Below, piece after piece: positions 39,808 through 48,371 of a stretch of 64,000 nucleotides of DNA. The DNA is taken from positions 42,471 to 106,470 of the forward strand of contig CAILLO010000028.1 in assembly GCA_903835065.1 (NCBI GenBank), written 5' to 3'. This DNA is from an uncultured Eubacteriales bacterium (lineage in GTDB: Bacteria; Bacillota; Clostridia; Saccharofermentanales; UBA5734). Position numbers and translations under genes: made by a program. The notes beneath the pieces are model-generated. The model was not told the DNA's origin. It made no database searches and saw nothing but the letters and a program-made list of their open reading frames with translations. Every line of letters starts with the position of its first letter. Position 1 is the first letter of the stretch.

Positions 39808-41642
39808 GGCGTCGTCACTGCAGACGTCGGCAAAGGCGTGGGCGCGGCGGTCGGCGCCGGCGTCTCGGTGGGGGCCGGAGTCGGCGAGAGCGTCGGAGCG
39901 GCGGTCGGCGTCAACGACGTGAAGTAGTCGGCCTGCGTGCCGAACGTGATGCTGACGGAGGTGTTCGCGTCGACCTGGGTGCCCTCGACGGGCAGCACGT
40001 AGACGACGTACTGCTGGTCCGCGGGCAGGCCGACCTCCATGACGGTCGTCAGGCCCAGCGACAGGTTCAGATTCGTCAGGGCCGCGAGGGCGTCGGCTCG
40101 CTTCAAGCCGACCAGCTTGGGAATGGCGACCTTGGTCAGACCGTTGCTGACGTAGACGGTCACCGTACCGCCGACTGCGACATCCTCGCCGGGGCCCGGC
40201 ACGGTCTTGATCACATGGTCCTTCTCGATGTCGGCGCTCATCTCGGTCACGATGTCGATCGTGAGGCCGAGCGTCTGGGTCAGCTCGAGCTCGACGAGAT
40301 TCGCGGTCTGTCCGGTATAATCGCTGAGCTTCAACGTGTCCTTGCCGCTGCTGACCGTCAGCACGATCGTGGAGGCGCCGCCGCGCTTGAGGCGCATGCC
40401 GGCCGAAATCGTCTGCGAGACGACGATGTTGGTCTTGACCGTGTCGGATTGGACGTACTTCAGTTCGTACGTGATCTCGCCCGCGTCGAGCGTCGCCTTC
40501 ACGGCGGCGATGTCCGAGCCGACGTAGTTCTCCACGAGGAAGTCGCCGGAGGTGGTCGGGGTCAGCACGCCGAGGATCCAGTTGTAGCCTCGGTAGCCGC
40601 CGTAGGCCAGACCGGCCAGCAGGACGAGGACGGCGAGGAGCACGAGCGTCACGTCGCGACTGCGGCTGCGGCGTCGGGACGTGATGTTCGATTCGATGTC
40701 GCGGAGGCGGGCGAAGTTGGACTCGTTCCGCATCGGGGCCATCACGGTGGTGTTGCCGCCGAGGTCGGAGCCGCCCTCGACAACGCCGTAGACGCCGTGG
40801 GGGTCGATCATCAGCCCGTCGAGTTCGTCGACCAGCGCGCGCACGTCGGAGTAGCGGTTCTCGGGGTTCTTCTGGATGCACTTGAGGACGATGTTCTCGA
40901 GGCCGGCGGGGATGTCGCGCTCGATCGACGTCGGGAGCGCCGGCGCATCCTGGATGTGCTTGATCGCGATCGAGACCGGGGAATCGCCGTCGAAGGGTAC
41001 CTTGCCGGTCAGCATCTCATAGAGCAGGATCCCGAGCGAGTAGATGTCGGATTTCTCGCCGACGATCGTGCCGCGGGCCTGCTCGGGCGAGAAGTAGTGG
41101 ACGGAGCCGAGCGCGGCGCCGCCGGTCACGGTGATCGTGTTCGCGGTCGCGGCGCGGGCGATGCCGAAGTCGGCGACCTTCGCCGTCATCTCCTTCGTGA
41201 TCAGGATGTTGTGCGGCTTGATGTCGCGGTGGATGATCCCGTTGCGGTGCGCGTGGTCGAGCGCGAGCCCGATCTGGATCGCGAGCGGCACGGCGGTCTC
41301 CCACGGGATCCTGCCCCGCTGCTGGATCAGCTGCTTGAGCGTCACGCCGTCGACGTACTCCATGACGATATAGCGCATCTCGTCATGCTGTCCGACATCC
41401 AGTACCTTCACGATGTTCTGGTGGGAAAGGCTCGAGGCGGCCTGCGCCTCGGTGTCGAAGCGGCGGATGAAGTCCGCGTCGCTCGTCAGCTCCGAGCGCA
41501 GGATCTTGACCGCGACCTGCCGTCCGTTCTCCTGCAGGTCCTCGGCGAGATATACGACGGCCATGCCGCCCTTGCCGATCTGGCGGACGATCCTGTAACG
41601 TTCGCCCAGGGTCATTCCAATCGGGGTCCCGGTCTCGTTCAT
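39804..41642 (-). CDS. pknB: PASTA-domain Ser/Thr protein kinase
   Basis: A 612-residue membrane kinase. The kinase domain (about 10-275) has IGKGGMAVVYLA, VAVKIL, the HRDIKPHN catalytic loop and DFGIARA. One transmembrane segment lies near residues 330-350 (LVLLAVLVLLAGLAYGG). Three extracellular PASTA repeats follow (about 365-560), ending in a Pro/Thr-rich tail. It senses peptidoglycan fragments and controls cell-wall growth. ATG 41642 has GGAGGA 7 bases upstream, so the track's earlier ATG is not used. Known homologues are PrkC, PknB and Stk. Confidence 0.96.
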   Translation of the reverse strand: MNETGTPIGMTLGERYRIVRQIGKGGMAVVYLAEDLQENGRQVAVKILRSELTSDADFIRRFDTEAQAASSLSHQNIVKVLDVGQHDEMRYIVMEYVDGVTLKQLIQQRGRIPWETAVPLAIQIGLALDHAHRNGIIHRDIKPHNILITKEMTAKVADFGIARAATANTITVTGGAALGSVHYFSPEQARGTIVGEKSDIYSLGILLYEMLTGKVPFDGDSPVSIAIKHIQDAPALPTSIERDIPAGLENIVLKCIQKNPENRYSDVRALVDELDGLMIDPHGVYGVVEGGSDLGGNTTVMAPMRNESNFARLRDIESNITSRRRSRSRDVTLVLLAVLVLLAGLAYGGYRGYNWILGVLTPTTSGDFLVENYVGSDIAAVKATLDAGEITYELKYVQSDTVKTNIVVSQTISAGMRLKRGGASTIVLTVSSGKDTLKLSDYTGQTANLVELELTQTLGLTIDIVTEMSADIEKDHVIKTVPGPGEDVAVGGTVTVYVSNGLTKVAIPKLVGLKRADALAALTNLNLSLGLTTVMEVGLPADQQYVVYVLPVEGTQVDANTSVSITFGTQADYFTSLTPTAAPTLSPTPAPTETPAPTAAPTPLPTSAVTTP

Positions 41643-41665
41643 TCCTGCTCCTCCAGCCATGTTCC

Positions 41666-42400
41666 CTAGAGATAGATCGCGACGACGGTGACGTTGTCCT
41701 CGCCCCCGCTGCGGTTCGCCAGTTCCACGAGCCGCTGCGCCGCCGCCTCGGGAGTCCGCTCCCTGCGGAGCACCGTCCGGATGTCTTCTTCGTCCGCTTC
41801 ATGGTGCAGGCCATCCGTGCACAGAAGGAAGCGGTCCCCCTTGCCTACGGCGACCGTGAAGCATTCCGGCGTCATGTATTCGGGCACGCCGAGCGCCCGG
41901 GTCAGGACGTTGCGCTTGGGGTGCGTGCGCACATCGTCGGGGTGCAGCGTGCCGGCGTCGATCAGCTCCTGCACGAGCGTATGGTCCACGGTGATGCGCA
42001 TCAGCGCCGGCCCGCGCAGGAGATACGCCCGCGAGTCGCCGACGTGCGCGACGACGACGGCGTCGCGCATCAAGACGGCCAGGGTCAGCGTCGTCCCCAT
42101 GCCGCGGTTCTCTTCGCTCTCGAGGGAACCGAGATAGACCTTCACGTTGGCCTTCTCGACGATCTCCTTCAGCAGGGCGGCGACCTCTTCCGGGTCATCC
42201 TGGCCGTCGAGGGACTCCTCCAGCCTCCGGGACACGTACTCGGCGGCGATCCGGCTCGCGAGCTCGCCCTTGCGGTGCCCGCCCATCCCGTCGGCGACGA
42301 GGAACGCGCACGGCAGGCGCTCGCCGTCCACGACGACGGCGAAACTGTCCTCGTTGTTGGTGCGTATGAGCCCCCTGTCGGTCGCCGTCCCGTATCTCAA
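41666..42400 (-). CDS. prpC: PP2C-type Ser/Thr phosphatase
   Basis: A 244-residue PP2C phosphatase that reverses PknB phosphorylation. Metal-binding Asp residues lie in NNEDSFAV, VADGMGGHRKGE, HVGDSRAYL, LLCTDGLHH and GGEDNVTVVA. The TTG at 42400 overlaps the rlmN stop (TTGA) and directly starts the conserved RYGTATDRG segment, so a non-ATG start is well supported. Confidence 0.95.
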   Translation of the reverse strand: MRYGTATDRGLIRTNNEDSFAVVVDGERLPCAFLVADGMGGHRKGELASRIAAEYVSRRLEESLDGQDDPEEVAALLKEIVEKANVKVYLGSLESEENRGMGTTLTLAVLMRDAVVVAHVGDSRAYLLRGPALMRITVDHTLVQELIDAGTLHPDDVRTHPKRNVLTRALGVPEYMTPECFTVAVGKGDRFLLCTDGLHHEADEEDIRTVLRRERTPEAAAQRLVELANRSGGEDNVTVVAIYL

Positions 42401-43431
42401 TCCGTCTCCGCCTCTTCCAGCCTGCGCCGCAATTGACCGCAGGCCGCCTCGATGTCGGTCCCCAGCTCCCTGCGGACCGTCGCGTTGATTCCTTCGCCGA
42501 CCAGGATCTCCTGGAAGGTGCGCACGTCCTCGGCGCGGGGCCGCTTGTACTGACCCCCCGCGAACTCGTTCGCCGGAATCAGGTTCACGTGGCATTGGAG
42601 GCCGCGAAGCCTCCGTGCGAGTTCCCGGGCGTGCTCGGGTCTGTCGTTCACGCCCGCGAACAGAGAATATTCGAAGGAAATGCGGCGACCCGTCCGTTCG
42701 ACGTGCCTTCTGCATGCGTCGAGAAGGCGATCGATCGGATAGGTCCGCGCAATCGGCATGAGCCGCCTGCGGATCTCGTCGTTCGGTGCATGCAGCGACA
42801 CGGACAGCGTGACCGGCAGACCTTCTTCGGTAAAGTCTATCATCTGGGGCACGCACCCGCAAGTTGATACGGAGATGTGGCGCATGCCGATTCCAAGGCC
42901 TCTTTCGTCGTTCGCGAGGCGCAGGAAGCGCACAAGATTCGCATAGTTGTCGAACGGTTCGCCGATGCCCATCACGACCACGTTGGAGATGCGGGTCCCG
43001 CAGTCGGCTCCGATCAGGGCCACCTGGGCGAGCATCTCGCCGGACGTGAGGTCCCGCCCGAACCCGGCCCCCGTCGAGGCGCAGAACGTGCAGCCCATGC
43101 GGCATCCGGCCTGCGAGGAGATGCAGACGGAGTAGCCGTGGTGGTATTTCATCAGGACGCTCTCGATGACGTTGCCGTCGTGCAGCCGGTAGACGTACTT
43201 GGTCGTGCCGTCGTCCGCGGAGACGAGGCGGCGCTCCAGGACCAGTCCGTCGAGCCGGAAATCGGCCGAGAGCTTCGCCCGCAGATCCTTCGAGAGGTCG
43301 GTCATCGCGTCGTACGAAGCCACGCCGCGCGCGAGCCACCGGAAGATCTGGGCGGTCCGGTAGGCGGGCTGGCCGTGTTCGTCCATCCATGCGGACAGCT
43401 CGTCGAACGTCGGATCGTAGAGATACATCAT
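42397..43431 (-). CDS. rlmN: Dual-specificity 23S rRNA/tRNA adenine-C2 methyltransferase RlmN
   Basis: A 344-residue radical SAM methylase for A2503 of 23S rRNA and A37 of some tRNAs. The cluster motif is CRMGCTFC (about residue 115), with MGIGEPFDNY downstream. The methyl-accepting Cys pair is completed by the C-terminal Cys in EAACGQL. AGGAGG lies 8 bases before ATG 43431, which overlaps the rsmB stop. Confidence 0.96.
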   Translation of the reverse strand: MMYLYDPTFDELSAWMDEHGQPAYRTAQIFRWLARGVASYDAMTDLSKDLRAKLSADFRLDGLVLERRLVSADDGTTKYVYRLHDGNVIESVLMKYHHGYSVCISSQAGCRMGCTFCASTGAGFGRDLTSGEMLAQVALIGADCGTRISNVVVMGIGEPFDNYANLVRFLRLANDERGLGIGMRHISVSTCGCVPQMIDFTEEGLPVTLSVSLHAPNDEIRRRLMPIARTYPIDRLLDACRRHVERTGRRISFEYSLFAGVNDRPEHARELARRLRGLQCHVNLIPANEFAGGQYKRPRAEDVRTFQEILVGEGINATVRRELGTDIEAACGQLRRRLEEAETD

Positions 43432-44861
43432 GGGCAGGTCCTCCTGAAGCGGGCGATGAAAAATCCGTCGCACCCGTGGCGGTGCGGCAGCAGCTGGAGA
43501 CGGCCGGACGCCGCCTGCGTCCTCGAATCGGGATCGATCACCGCGAGGCGCGGAGGCAGCATCCCATCGAAGGGTTCGGGGACGAACCGCCCTGCCTGCT
43601 CCACCAGGAACGCGTCGACTACGCCGCCGTTCTCCGCCGGGAGGACCGTGCACGTGCTGTAGACCAGCCTCCCGCCGGGCGCGACGCTGTCGGCGGCCGC
43701 CGACAGGATCCGCAGCTGGAGGCCGGGCAGCGCGTCGGCGCGCTCCTCGGTCATGTGGAGGCGGATCTCCGGCTTCTTCGCGAGCAGTCCGATCCCGCTG
43801 CAGGGGACGTCGACGAGCACGACGGCGAACCGCGGCCCGCCGGAGTCCGGTTCAGTGGCGTCGCGGGCTTCGGTCTCGACGTTCCCGCAGCCGAGTCGCG
43901 CGCAGTTGTCGCGGATCAGGCCGAGCCGGCCCTCCTGGGAGTCGCGGGCGACGATCCGCCCCGTCCCTCCCATGAGCTGGGCCAGGTGCGTCGTCTTGCC
44001 GCCCGGCGCCGCGCAGGCGTCGAGCACGGCATCGCCGGCGCGGGGGTCGGCCACGTGCGACACGAGCATCGCGGCCTCGTCCTGCACGAAGAAGAGTCCC
44101 TGGCGGAAGGCGGCCAGGCCCGGGACGGGGTGCCCTTCGAGCGTCAGGGCGAGCGCCTCGTCCATGAACCGCCCGGGTTCCGTCTTCACGCCCTCCGCGG
44201 CGAGCGCGGCGGCCAGCCCGTCGACCGTCGTCCGGCCGAGGTTCGCCCGCACGGTCAGCCGGGGCGTCCTGAGGAAGGCCTCGGCCAGCGGCCCGGCATC
44301 GGTGCCGTACGTCTCGAGCAGGCGGCGGGCCATCCAGACGGGCAGCGACGCGCGCACGGACAATCCTGCAGCCCTCGCGGCGAGCGGCGCGGACGGGTCG
44401 TCCGGGGGAAAGGTCCCTGCGTCGGCGGCGCGCGCGGCGCTGCGGAGCACGGCGTTCACGTAGCCGGCGGCGCCCGCGTTCGCGAAGCGTCGGGCCAGCT
44501 CGACCGACGTGTCGCAGGCCGCGGACGGGGGCACCGACCGTGACCAGAGGAGCTGCCACAGGCCGAGCCGCAGGATCGTCCGGATCCAGGGCTGGAGCTT
44601 CGGGGGCGGCGTGCGGGAGAAGCGGGCGAGCACGGCGTCGATCGAGAGGATCCGGGCGAGCGTGCCGTAGACGGCGGCCGAGGCGAAGGCGCGGTCGCGC
44701 GCGTCCATGGCGCCCGGGAGGCGGGCCTCCGTCGCGGCGAGGTTCGAGTAGGCGCCCTTCTCGAGCACGTCGTACAGGATCCTCGCGGCGGCGGCGCGCG
44801 CGGGGTCCTGGTCCTTGCGGGGAGGGCGGGGGGCGGGATCCGGGCCCGGCTTCCCTTTCAG
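43428..44861 (-). CDS. rsmB: 16S rRNA C967 methyltransferase RsmB, apparent CTG start
   Basis: An RsmB with an N-terminal NusB-like domain and a C-terminal Rossmann methyltransferase: SAM site DACAAPGGKTTHLAQ and the two catalytic Cys in VDVPCSGIG and YSTCTVLPAENGG. The track starts at a GTG (44768), but the frame stays open upstream and encodes PARAAARILYDVLEKGAYS, the normal N-terminus of this family. No ATG, GTG or TTG exists in that extension. A CTG at 44861 sits 8 bases after GGAGG, giving 477 residues. Function is certain; the start codon is an inference. Confidence 0.9.
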   Translation of the reverse strand: MKGKPGPDPAPRPPRKDQDPARAAAARILYDVLEKGAYSNLAATEARLPGAMDARDRAFASAAVYGTLARILSIDAVLARFSRTPPPKLQPWIRTILRLGLWQLLWSRSVPPSAACDTSVELARRFANAGAAGYVNAVLRSAARAADAGTFPPDDPSAPLAARAAGLSVRASLPVWMARRLLETYGTDAGPLAEAFLRTPRLTVRANLGRTTVDGLAAALAAEGVKTEPGRFMDEALALTLEGHPVPGLAAFRQGLFFVQDEAAMLVSHVADPRAGDAVLDACAAPGGKTTHLAQLMGGTGRIVARDSQEGRLGLIRDNCARLGCGNVETEARDATEPDSGGPRFAVVLVDVPCSGIGLLAKKPEIRLHMTEERADALPGLQLRILSAAADSVAPGGRLVYSTCTVLPAENGGVVDAFLVEQAGRFVPEPFDGMLPPRLAVIDPDSRTQAASGRLQLLPHRHGCDGFFIARFRRTCP

Positions 44862-44866
44862 CGGCG

Positions 44867-45598
44867 CTACCTCCGGCTCCGCCCGCCGCGGGCGAGGAGG
44901 ATCAGTCGGGCCATCGAGGCCAGCGCGGCGAGGGCCGACGCGATATAGGTGAAGGCGGCGGCGCGCAGGACCTTCTTCGCGCCGTCGAGTTCGTCGGAGG
45001 AGAGGAGACCCTGCTCCCCGATGATCAGGATCGCGCGACGACTCGCGTCGATCTCCACGGGCAGCGTGACGAGATAGAAGACGACGGCGGCCGCGTAGAG
45101 CAGGATGCCGAGATTGATCATCAGGGTGGAGTTCAGCACGATGCCGAAGATCGCGAGGTAGGGACCCGCCATGCTGCCGATGTTCGCGGCCGGGACGAGG
45201 GCCGAGCGGATCCGGTTCGGAAGGTATCCCTCCGCGTGCTGGATCGCGTGGCCCGCCTCGTGGGCGGCGACGCCGACGGCGGCGATCGAGGCGCTGCCGT
45301 AGGTGGACTGGGACAGGCTGAGCACCTCGTCGCGGGGGTCGTAGTGGTCGGACAGCGTGCCCTGCACCTTCGCGATCCGGACCTGCGCGAGTCCGCGCGA
45401 GGACAGCACGGCGTGCGCGGCGGCCTCTCCGGTCAGTCCGCGGGCGTTCGGGATCTTGTCGTACTTGCTGAACGTGGAGCGGACGAGCCCCTGGGCGACC
45501 AGTCCGAGGAGCAGCGCGGGGACGACGAACACGAGGAAGGACGTGTAGTAGTCGGACAGATTCAGCCCCGAAAGGCTGATGCCGGGCAGATACAGCAT
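44867..45598 (-). CDS. YugP-like zinc metallopeptidase
   Basis: A 243-residue membrane protein of the neutral zinc metallopeptidase (YugP, Zn_peptidase_2) family. The zinc motif is VAAHEAGHAIQHAEG (about residue 115). One N-terminal and three or more later hydrophobic segments are seen. The substrate is unknown; it is commonly found next to rsmB or fmt in Clostridia. AGGAGG lies 6 bases before ATG 45598. Confidence 0.92.
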   Translation of the reverse strand: MLYLPGISLSGLNLSDYYTSFLVFVVPALLLGLVAQGLVRSTFSKYDKIPNARGLTGEAAAHAVLSSRGLAQVRIAKVQGTLSDHYDPRDEVLSLSQSTYGSASIAAVGVAAHEAGHAIQHAEGYLPNRIRSALVPAANIGSMAGPYLAIFGIVLNSTLMINLGILLYAAAVVFYLVTLPVEIDASRRAILIIGEQGLLSSDELDGAKKVLRAAAFTYIASALAALASMARLILLARGGRSRR

Positions 45599-45608
45599 GT
45601 CGCGCCTC

Positions 45609-46547
45609 CTAGCTTCCGAACCGGGTTCCGTGCGTGAGGTTGTGGCCGAAGTCGCGGGCCGCCATGCGCCGCCCGGAGTCCGGCTGCAGCTCGAGGACTT
45701 CGATCGTGCCCGTTCCGCAGGCGATCCCGATGCCATCGGCCAGAAGTCCGAGGAAGGCCCCCGGTTCGCCGCGACGGTCCGGGGAAACACCGGGGAGCCT
45801 CGTCCGGTGGATCTTCACGCGAGCGCCGCAGAGGGTCGTGTAGGCGCCCGGCCAGGGCCTCGTGCCCCGGACGAGGTCGTGGACCGCGCGGGCGGAGGCG
45901 TTCCAGTCGATCCGGCCGTCCTCGCGGTCGAGGGGGCGGACCACGGTCGCTTCGGATTCGTCCTGCTTCGAATAGGTCGCGGTGCCCGCGCGGATCCGGT
46001 CGAGCGCCTCGACCAGGGCGGCGGCGCCGAGGCGGGCCAGGTCGCCCGAGAGCTCCTCGGCGTCCATGTCGCCGGAAACGTCCATCGACCGCTGCAGGAT
46101 CACGTCGCCCGTGTCCATCCCGACGTCCATCCGCATGATCGTGACGCCGGCCTCGGAGACCCCGTCGATCAGGCAGCGCTGGATCGGCGAAGCGCCGCGG
46201 TACTTCGGGAGCAGGGACGCGTGGACGTTGAGCGGGGCGACCCGCGGGACGGCGAGCACGCCGGCGGGCAGGATCCGGCCATAGGCGGCAGTCACGAGGA
46301 AGTCGGGCGAAAGCGCGCGCAGCGCCTGCTCGAACTCCGGTGTGCGGACTTTTTCGGGCTGGAGGACGGGAATCCCGTAGGACTCGGCGACGGATTTCAC
46401 CGGGGGCGGAGTCGGGACCTGGTGGCGGCCGGTCGGGCGGTCAGGCTGCGTCACCACGGCGGCGACGTCGCATCCGGCTCCGACCAGGGCTTCGAGGCTG
46501 GGGACCGCGAAGGCGGGCGTCCCCATGAAGACGACGCGGAAGTTCAT
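45609..46547 (-). CDS. fmt: Methionyl-tRNA formyltransferase
   Basis: A 312-residue Fmt. The formyl-folate motif LNVHASLLPKYRGASPIQ (about residue 107) and the catalytic Asp region MRMDVGMDTGD are present, with the C-terminal OB-like tRNA-binding domain after residue 205. It formylates initiator Met-tRNA. It overlaps the def stop as ATGA, the classic def-fmt pair. Confidence 0.97.
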   Translation of the reverse strand: MNFRVVFMGTPAFAVPSLEALVGAGCDVAAVVTQPDRPTGRHQVPTPPPVKSVAESYGIPVLQPEKVRTPEFEQALRALSPDFLVTAAYGRILPAGVLAVPRVAPLNVHASLLPKYRGASPIQRCLIDGVSEAGVTIMRMDVGMDTGDVILQRSMDVSGDMDAEELSGDLARLGAAALVEALDRIRAGTATYSKQDESEATVVRPLDREDGRIDWNASARAVHDLVRGTRPWPGAYTTLCGARVKIHRTRLPGVSPDRRGEPGAFLGLLADGIGIACGTGTIEVLELQPDSGRRMAARDFGHNLTHGTRFGS

Positions 46548-47005
46548 TGCTGCACCAGCTCGCCCCGTACCTTGTCCTTGAAGAGGATGCCCTCGAGGTG
46601 GTCGTATTCGTGGCAGAGGCAGACGGCCATCAGGCCCTCGCCCTGGATCGAGAAGGTCTGTCCGTAGCGGTCGGTCGCCTGGATCTCGACGACTTCGGGG
46701 CGTTCGACGTTGCCCCACACGCCGGGAATCGAGAGACACCCTTCCTGGCAGATCTGGCTGCCTTCCTTGCGGAGGAAGAAGGGGTCGATGAATTCGAACA
46801 GTCCGCTGCCGTCGCCGATGTCGACGACGAAGATGCGCTTGAGGACGCCGACCTGCGGAGCGGCGATCCCGATTCCGTGGGCCTCGTACATCGTGTCGGC
46901 CATGTCGTCGAGCAGCTCGATCACGCGCGCGTCGATCTTCTCGACGGCGCGGCTGGTCTTTCTCAGGGTTTCATCCCCATCCTTGAGGATTTCGCGGAGG
47001 GCCAT
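46544..47005 (-). CDS. def: Peptide deformylase
   Basis: A 153-residue type 1 deformylase. All three motifs are present: GIGIAAPQVG, EGCLSIPG and the metal-binding CHEYDHLEG. It removes the formyl group from new proteins. ATG 47005 (MALREIL) follows GGCAGG and matches family N-termini. The track's ATG at 47026 lies next to the predicted transcription start and has no ribosome binding site. Confidence 0.96.
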   Translation of the reverse strand: MALREILKDGDETLRKTSRAVEKIDARVIELLDDMADTMYEAHGIGIAAPQVGVLKRIFVVDIGDGSGLFEFIDPFFLRKEGSQICQEGCLSIPGVWGNVERPEVVEIQATDRYGQTFSIQGEGLMAVCLCHEYDHLEGILFKDKVRGELVQQ

Positions 47006-47030
47006 CTGGTCGTACCTGCCTTTCATGCCG

Positions 47031-47058
47031 ATGATACCACATGAGGACGGAACCCCAA
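47031..47058 (-). promoter_or_regulatory. Promoter of the def-to-thiN block
   Basis: TGGTATCAT, an extended -10 (47031-47036), with a weak TTGGGG at 16 bases. Transcription would begin about 20 bases before the def ATG. Confidence 0.5.
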
Positions 47059-47126
47059 AGAACCGTCGTGACGGATTCCAGTGCGCACAGGCCTCTGAAT
47101 GGTCGATTCAAGGGGGGGACGGATGA

Positions 47127-47132
47127 TATACT
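47127..47132 (+). promoter_or_regulatory. -10 element of the lipoprotein gene
   Basis: TGATATACT, an extended -10 on the plus strand, about 60 bases before the GTG start. No convincing -35. Divergent from the def promoter about 90 bases away. Confidence 0.5.
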
Positions 47133-47194
47133 CGCGGCAGGGACCCGGACGAAGGCGTCGGGACAGGGTCGACCCCCATGGGAGGTTGCACGTC

Positions 47195-48367
47195 GTGGCT
47201 GGAGGAAGTCGTTTCAGAACCCTGATCGCCCTTGGCCTCGCGCTCATGCTGCTCGCAGGCTGCGCGGTCCCCGTCGGACCCTCGCCGACGGCGCCGCCCA
47301 CGTCCACGCCGGCCCCGACCGACCCTCCCGCGACGCCCACGCCCGAAGCGACCTCCACACCGGCTCCGACTCCTACGCCCGCGCCGACGAGTGCGCCGAC
47401 GAGCGCGCCGACGTCCACGCCGGCCCCGACCGCCGCTCCGACCGCCGCGCTCGACGCGAAGTACCTGTTCACCGGCGTCGGCACCAACGTCGGGAGCCAC
47501 GATTCCGTCTTCTATGGAGGGATGTACTACTTCATCAATCCTGCGGCAGGAAGCCGGATCTACAGAATGGCCGCGGACGGATCCGACCAGACCCTCCTTG
47601 CGAGCCATTCCTGCGGGTATCTGAATGTCGTCGGGGGCTGGGTGTTCTATATCGACGACACCGATTCGAACCGTCTGTATCGAATGAAGACAGACGGGAC
47701 CGGAAAGACGAGGATCAGTTCGGTCCCGACCACCTTTCTGCTCGCCGTCGACGGCTGGCTGTACGTGGACCAGGGAGGGGACGGAGCCGGAGACAACTGG
47801 TACCGCATGCGGGCGGACGGAAGCTCGAAGACGACCTTCTGCAAGGCGTCGGGAGATCCCATGATCGCTTCCTACGACGCCGGCTGGTTCTATTTCGTGG
47901 ACTACACCCATACCACGGACCGCTTCCTGTACCGTTGCCACGGCGACGGATCGGGGCTGTCCCTCGTCAGCAAGGAATGGCCCCTGGGCATCGCCATTCA
48001 AGGCGGCTACATCTACTACGCCCGCCGACTCCTCGTGAGCGACGGCTGGGACAGCGAGAAGGCGCTCTGGCGCATGGCCGTGGACGGGTCGGGCGTGACG
48101 AAGCTCTTCGACCGCTTCCCGGGGACCCTGAGCACCGCGGGCGGATTCCTCTATTATTCGAACGGCGAATCGACCAGTCCCGTCATGAAGGACCACTTCT
48201 GCCGGGTCGATCTCTCCGACCCGACGTACACGGAACAGGAGCTCACGCTGGGCATTCCCTCCACGCTGTCCTTCGCAGGAGAGAAGATCTTCACGTCGTT
48301 CGACTACGACGCGCACTTCGGCTGGTCGAACCTGGACCTGACCGGCAGCCGGATGCTCGTCGGATGA
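47195..48367 (+). CDS. Lipoprotein with Pro/Thr-rich stalk and DUF5050-like beta-propeller repeats
   Basis: A 390-residue exported lipoprotein. The signal peptide ends in a lipobox (LALMLLAGC, Cys about residue 22). A stalk of about 65 residues rich in Pro, Thr and Ala follows. The rest is a series of units with a shared pattern (GSRIYRMAADGSDQTLL, SNRLYRMKTDGTGKTRI, GDNWYRMRADGSSKTTF), as in DUF5050 proteins thought to form beta-propellers. GTG 47195 has GGGAGG 9 bases upstream; the track ATG is further back in the promoter. It interrupts the priA-def order on the opposite strand. Function unknown; surface binding or sensing is a guess. Confidence 0.83.
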   Translation: MAGGSRFRTLIALGLALMLLAGCAVPVGPSPTAPPTSTPAPTDPPATPTPEATSTPAPTPTPAPTSAPTSAPTSTPAPTAAPTAALDAKYLFTGVGTNVGSHDSVFYGGMYYFINPAAGSRIYRMAADGSDQTLLASHSCGYLNVVGGWVFYIDDTDSNRLYRMKTDGTGKTRISSVPTTFLLAVDGWLYVDQGGDGAGDNWYRMRADGSSKTTFCKASGDPMIASYDAGWFYFVDYTHTTDRFLYRCHGDGSGLSLVSKEWPLGIAIQGGYIYYARRLLVSDGWDSEKALWRMAVDGSGVTKLFDRFPGTLSTAGGFLYYSNGESTSPVMKDHFCRVDLSDPTYTEQELTLGIPSTLSFAGEKIFTSFDYDAHFGWSNLDLTGSRMLVG

Positions 48368-48371
48368 CGCC

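Noticed and set aside
47275-47460. Short repeated units in the lipoprotein gene resembling a CRISPR or minisatellite
   Set aside because: They encode the Pro/Thr/Ala stalk in frame, with irregular spacing and no conserved repeat-spacer structure.
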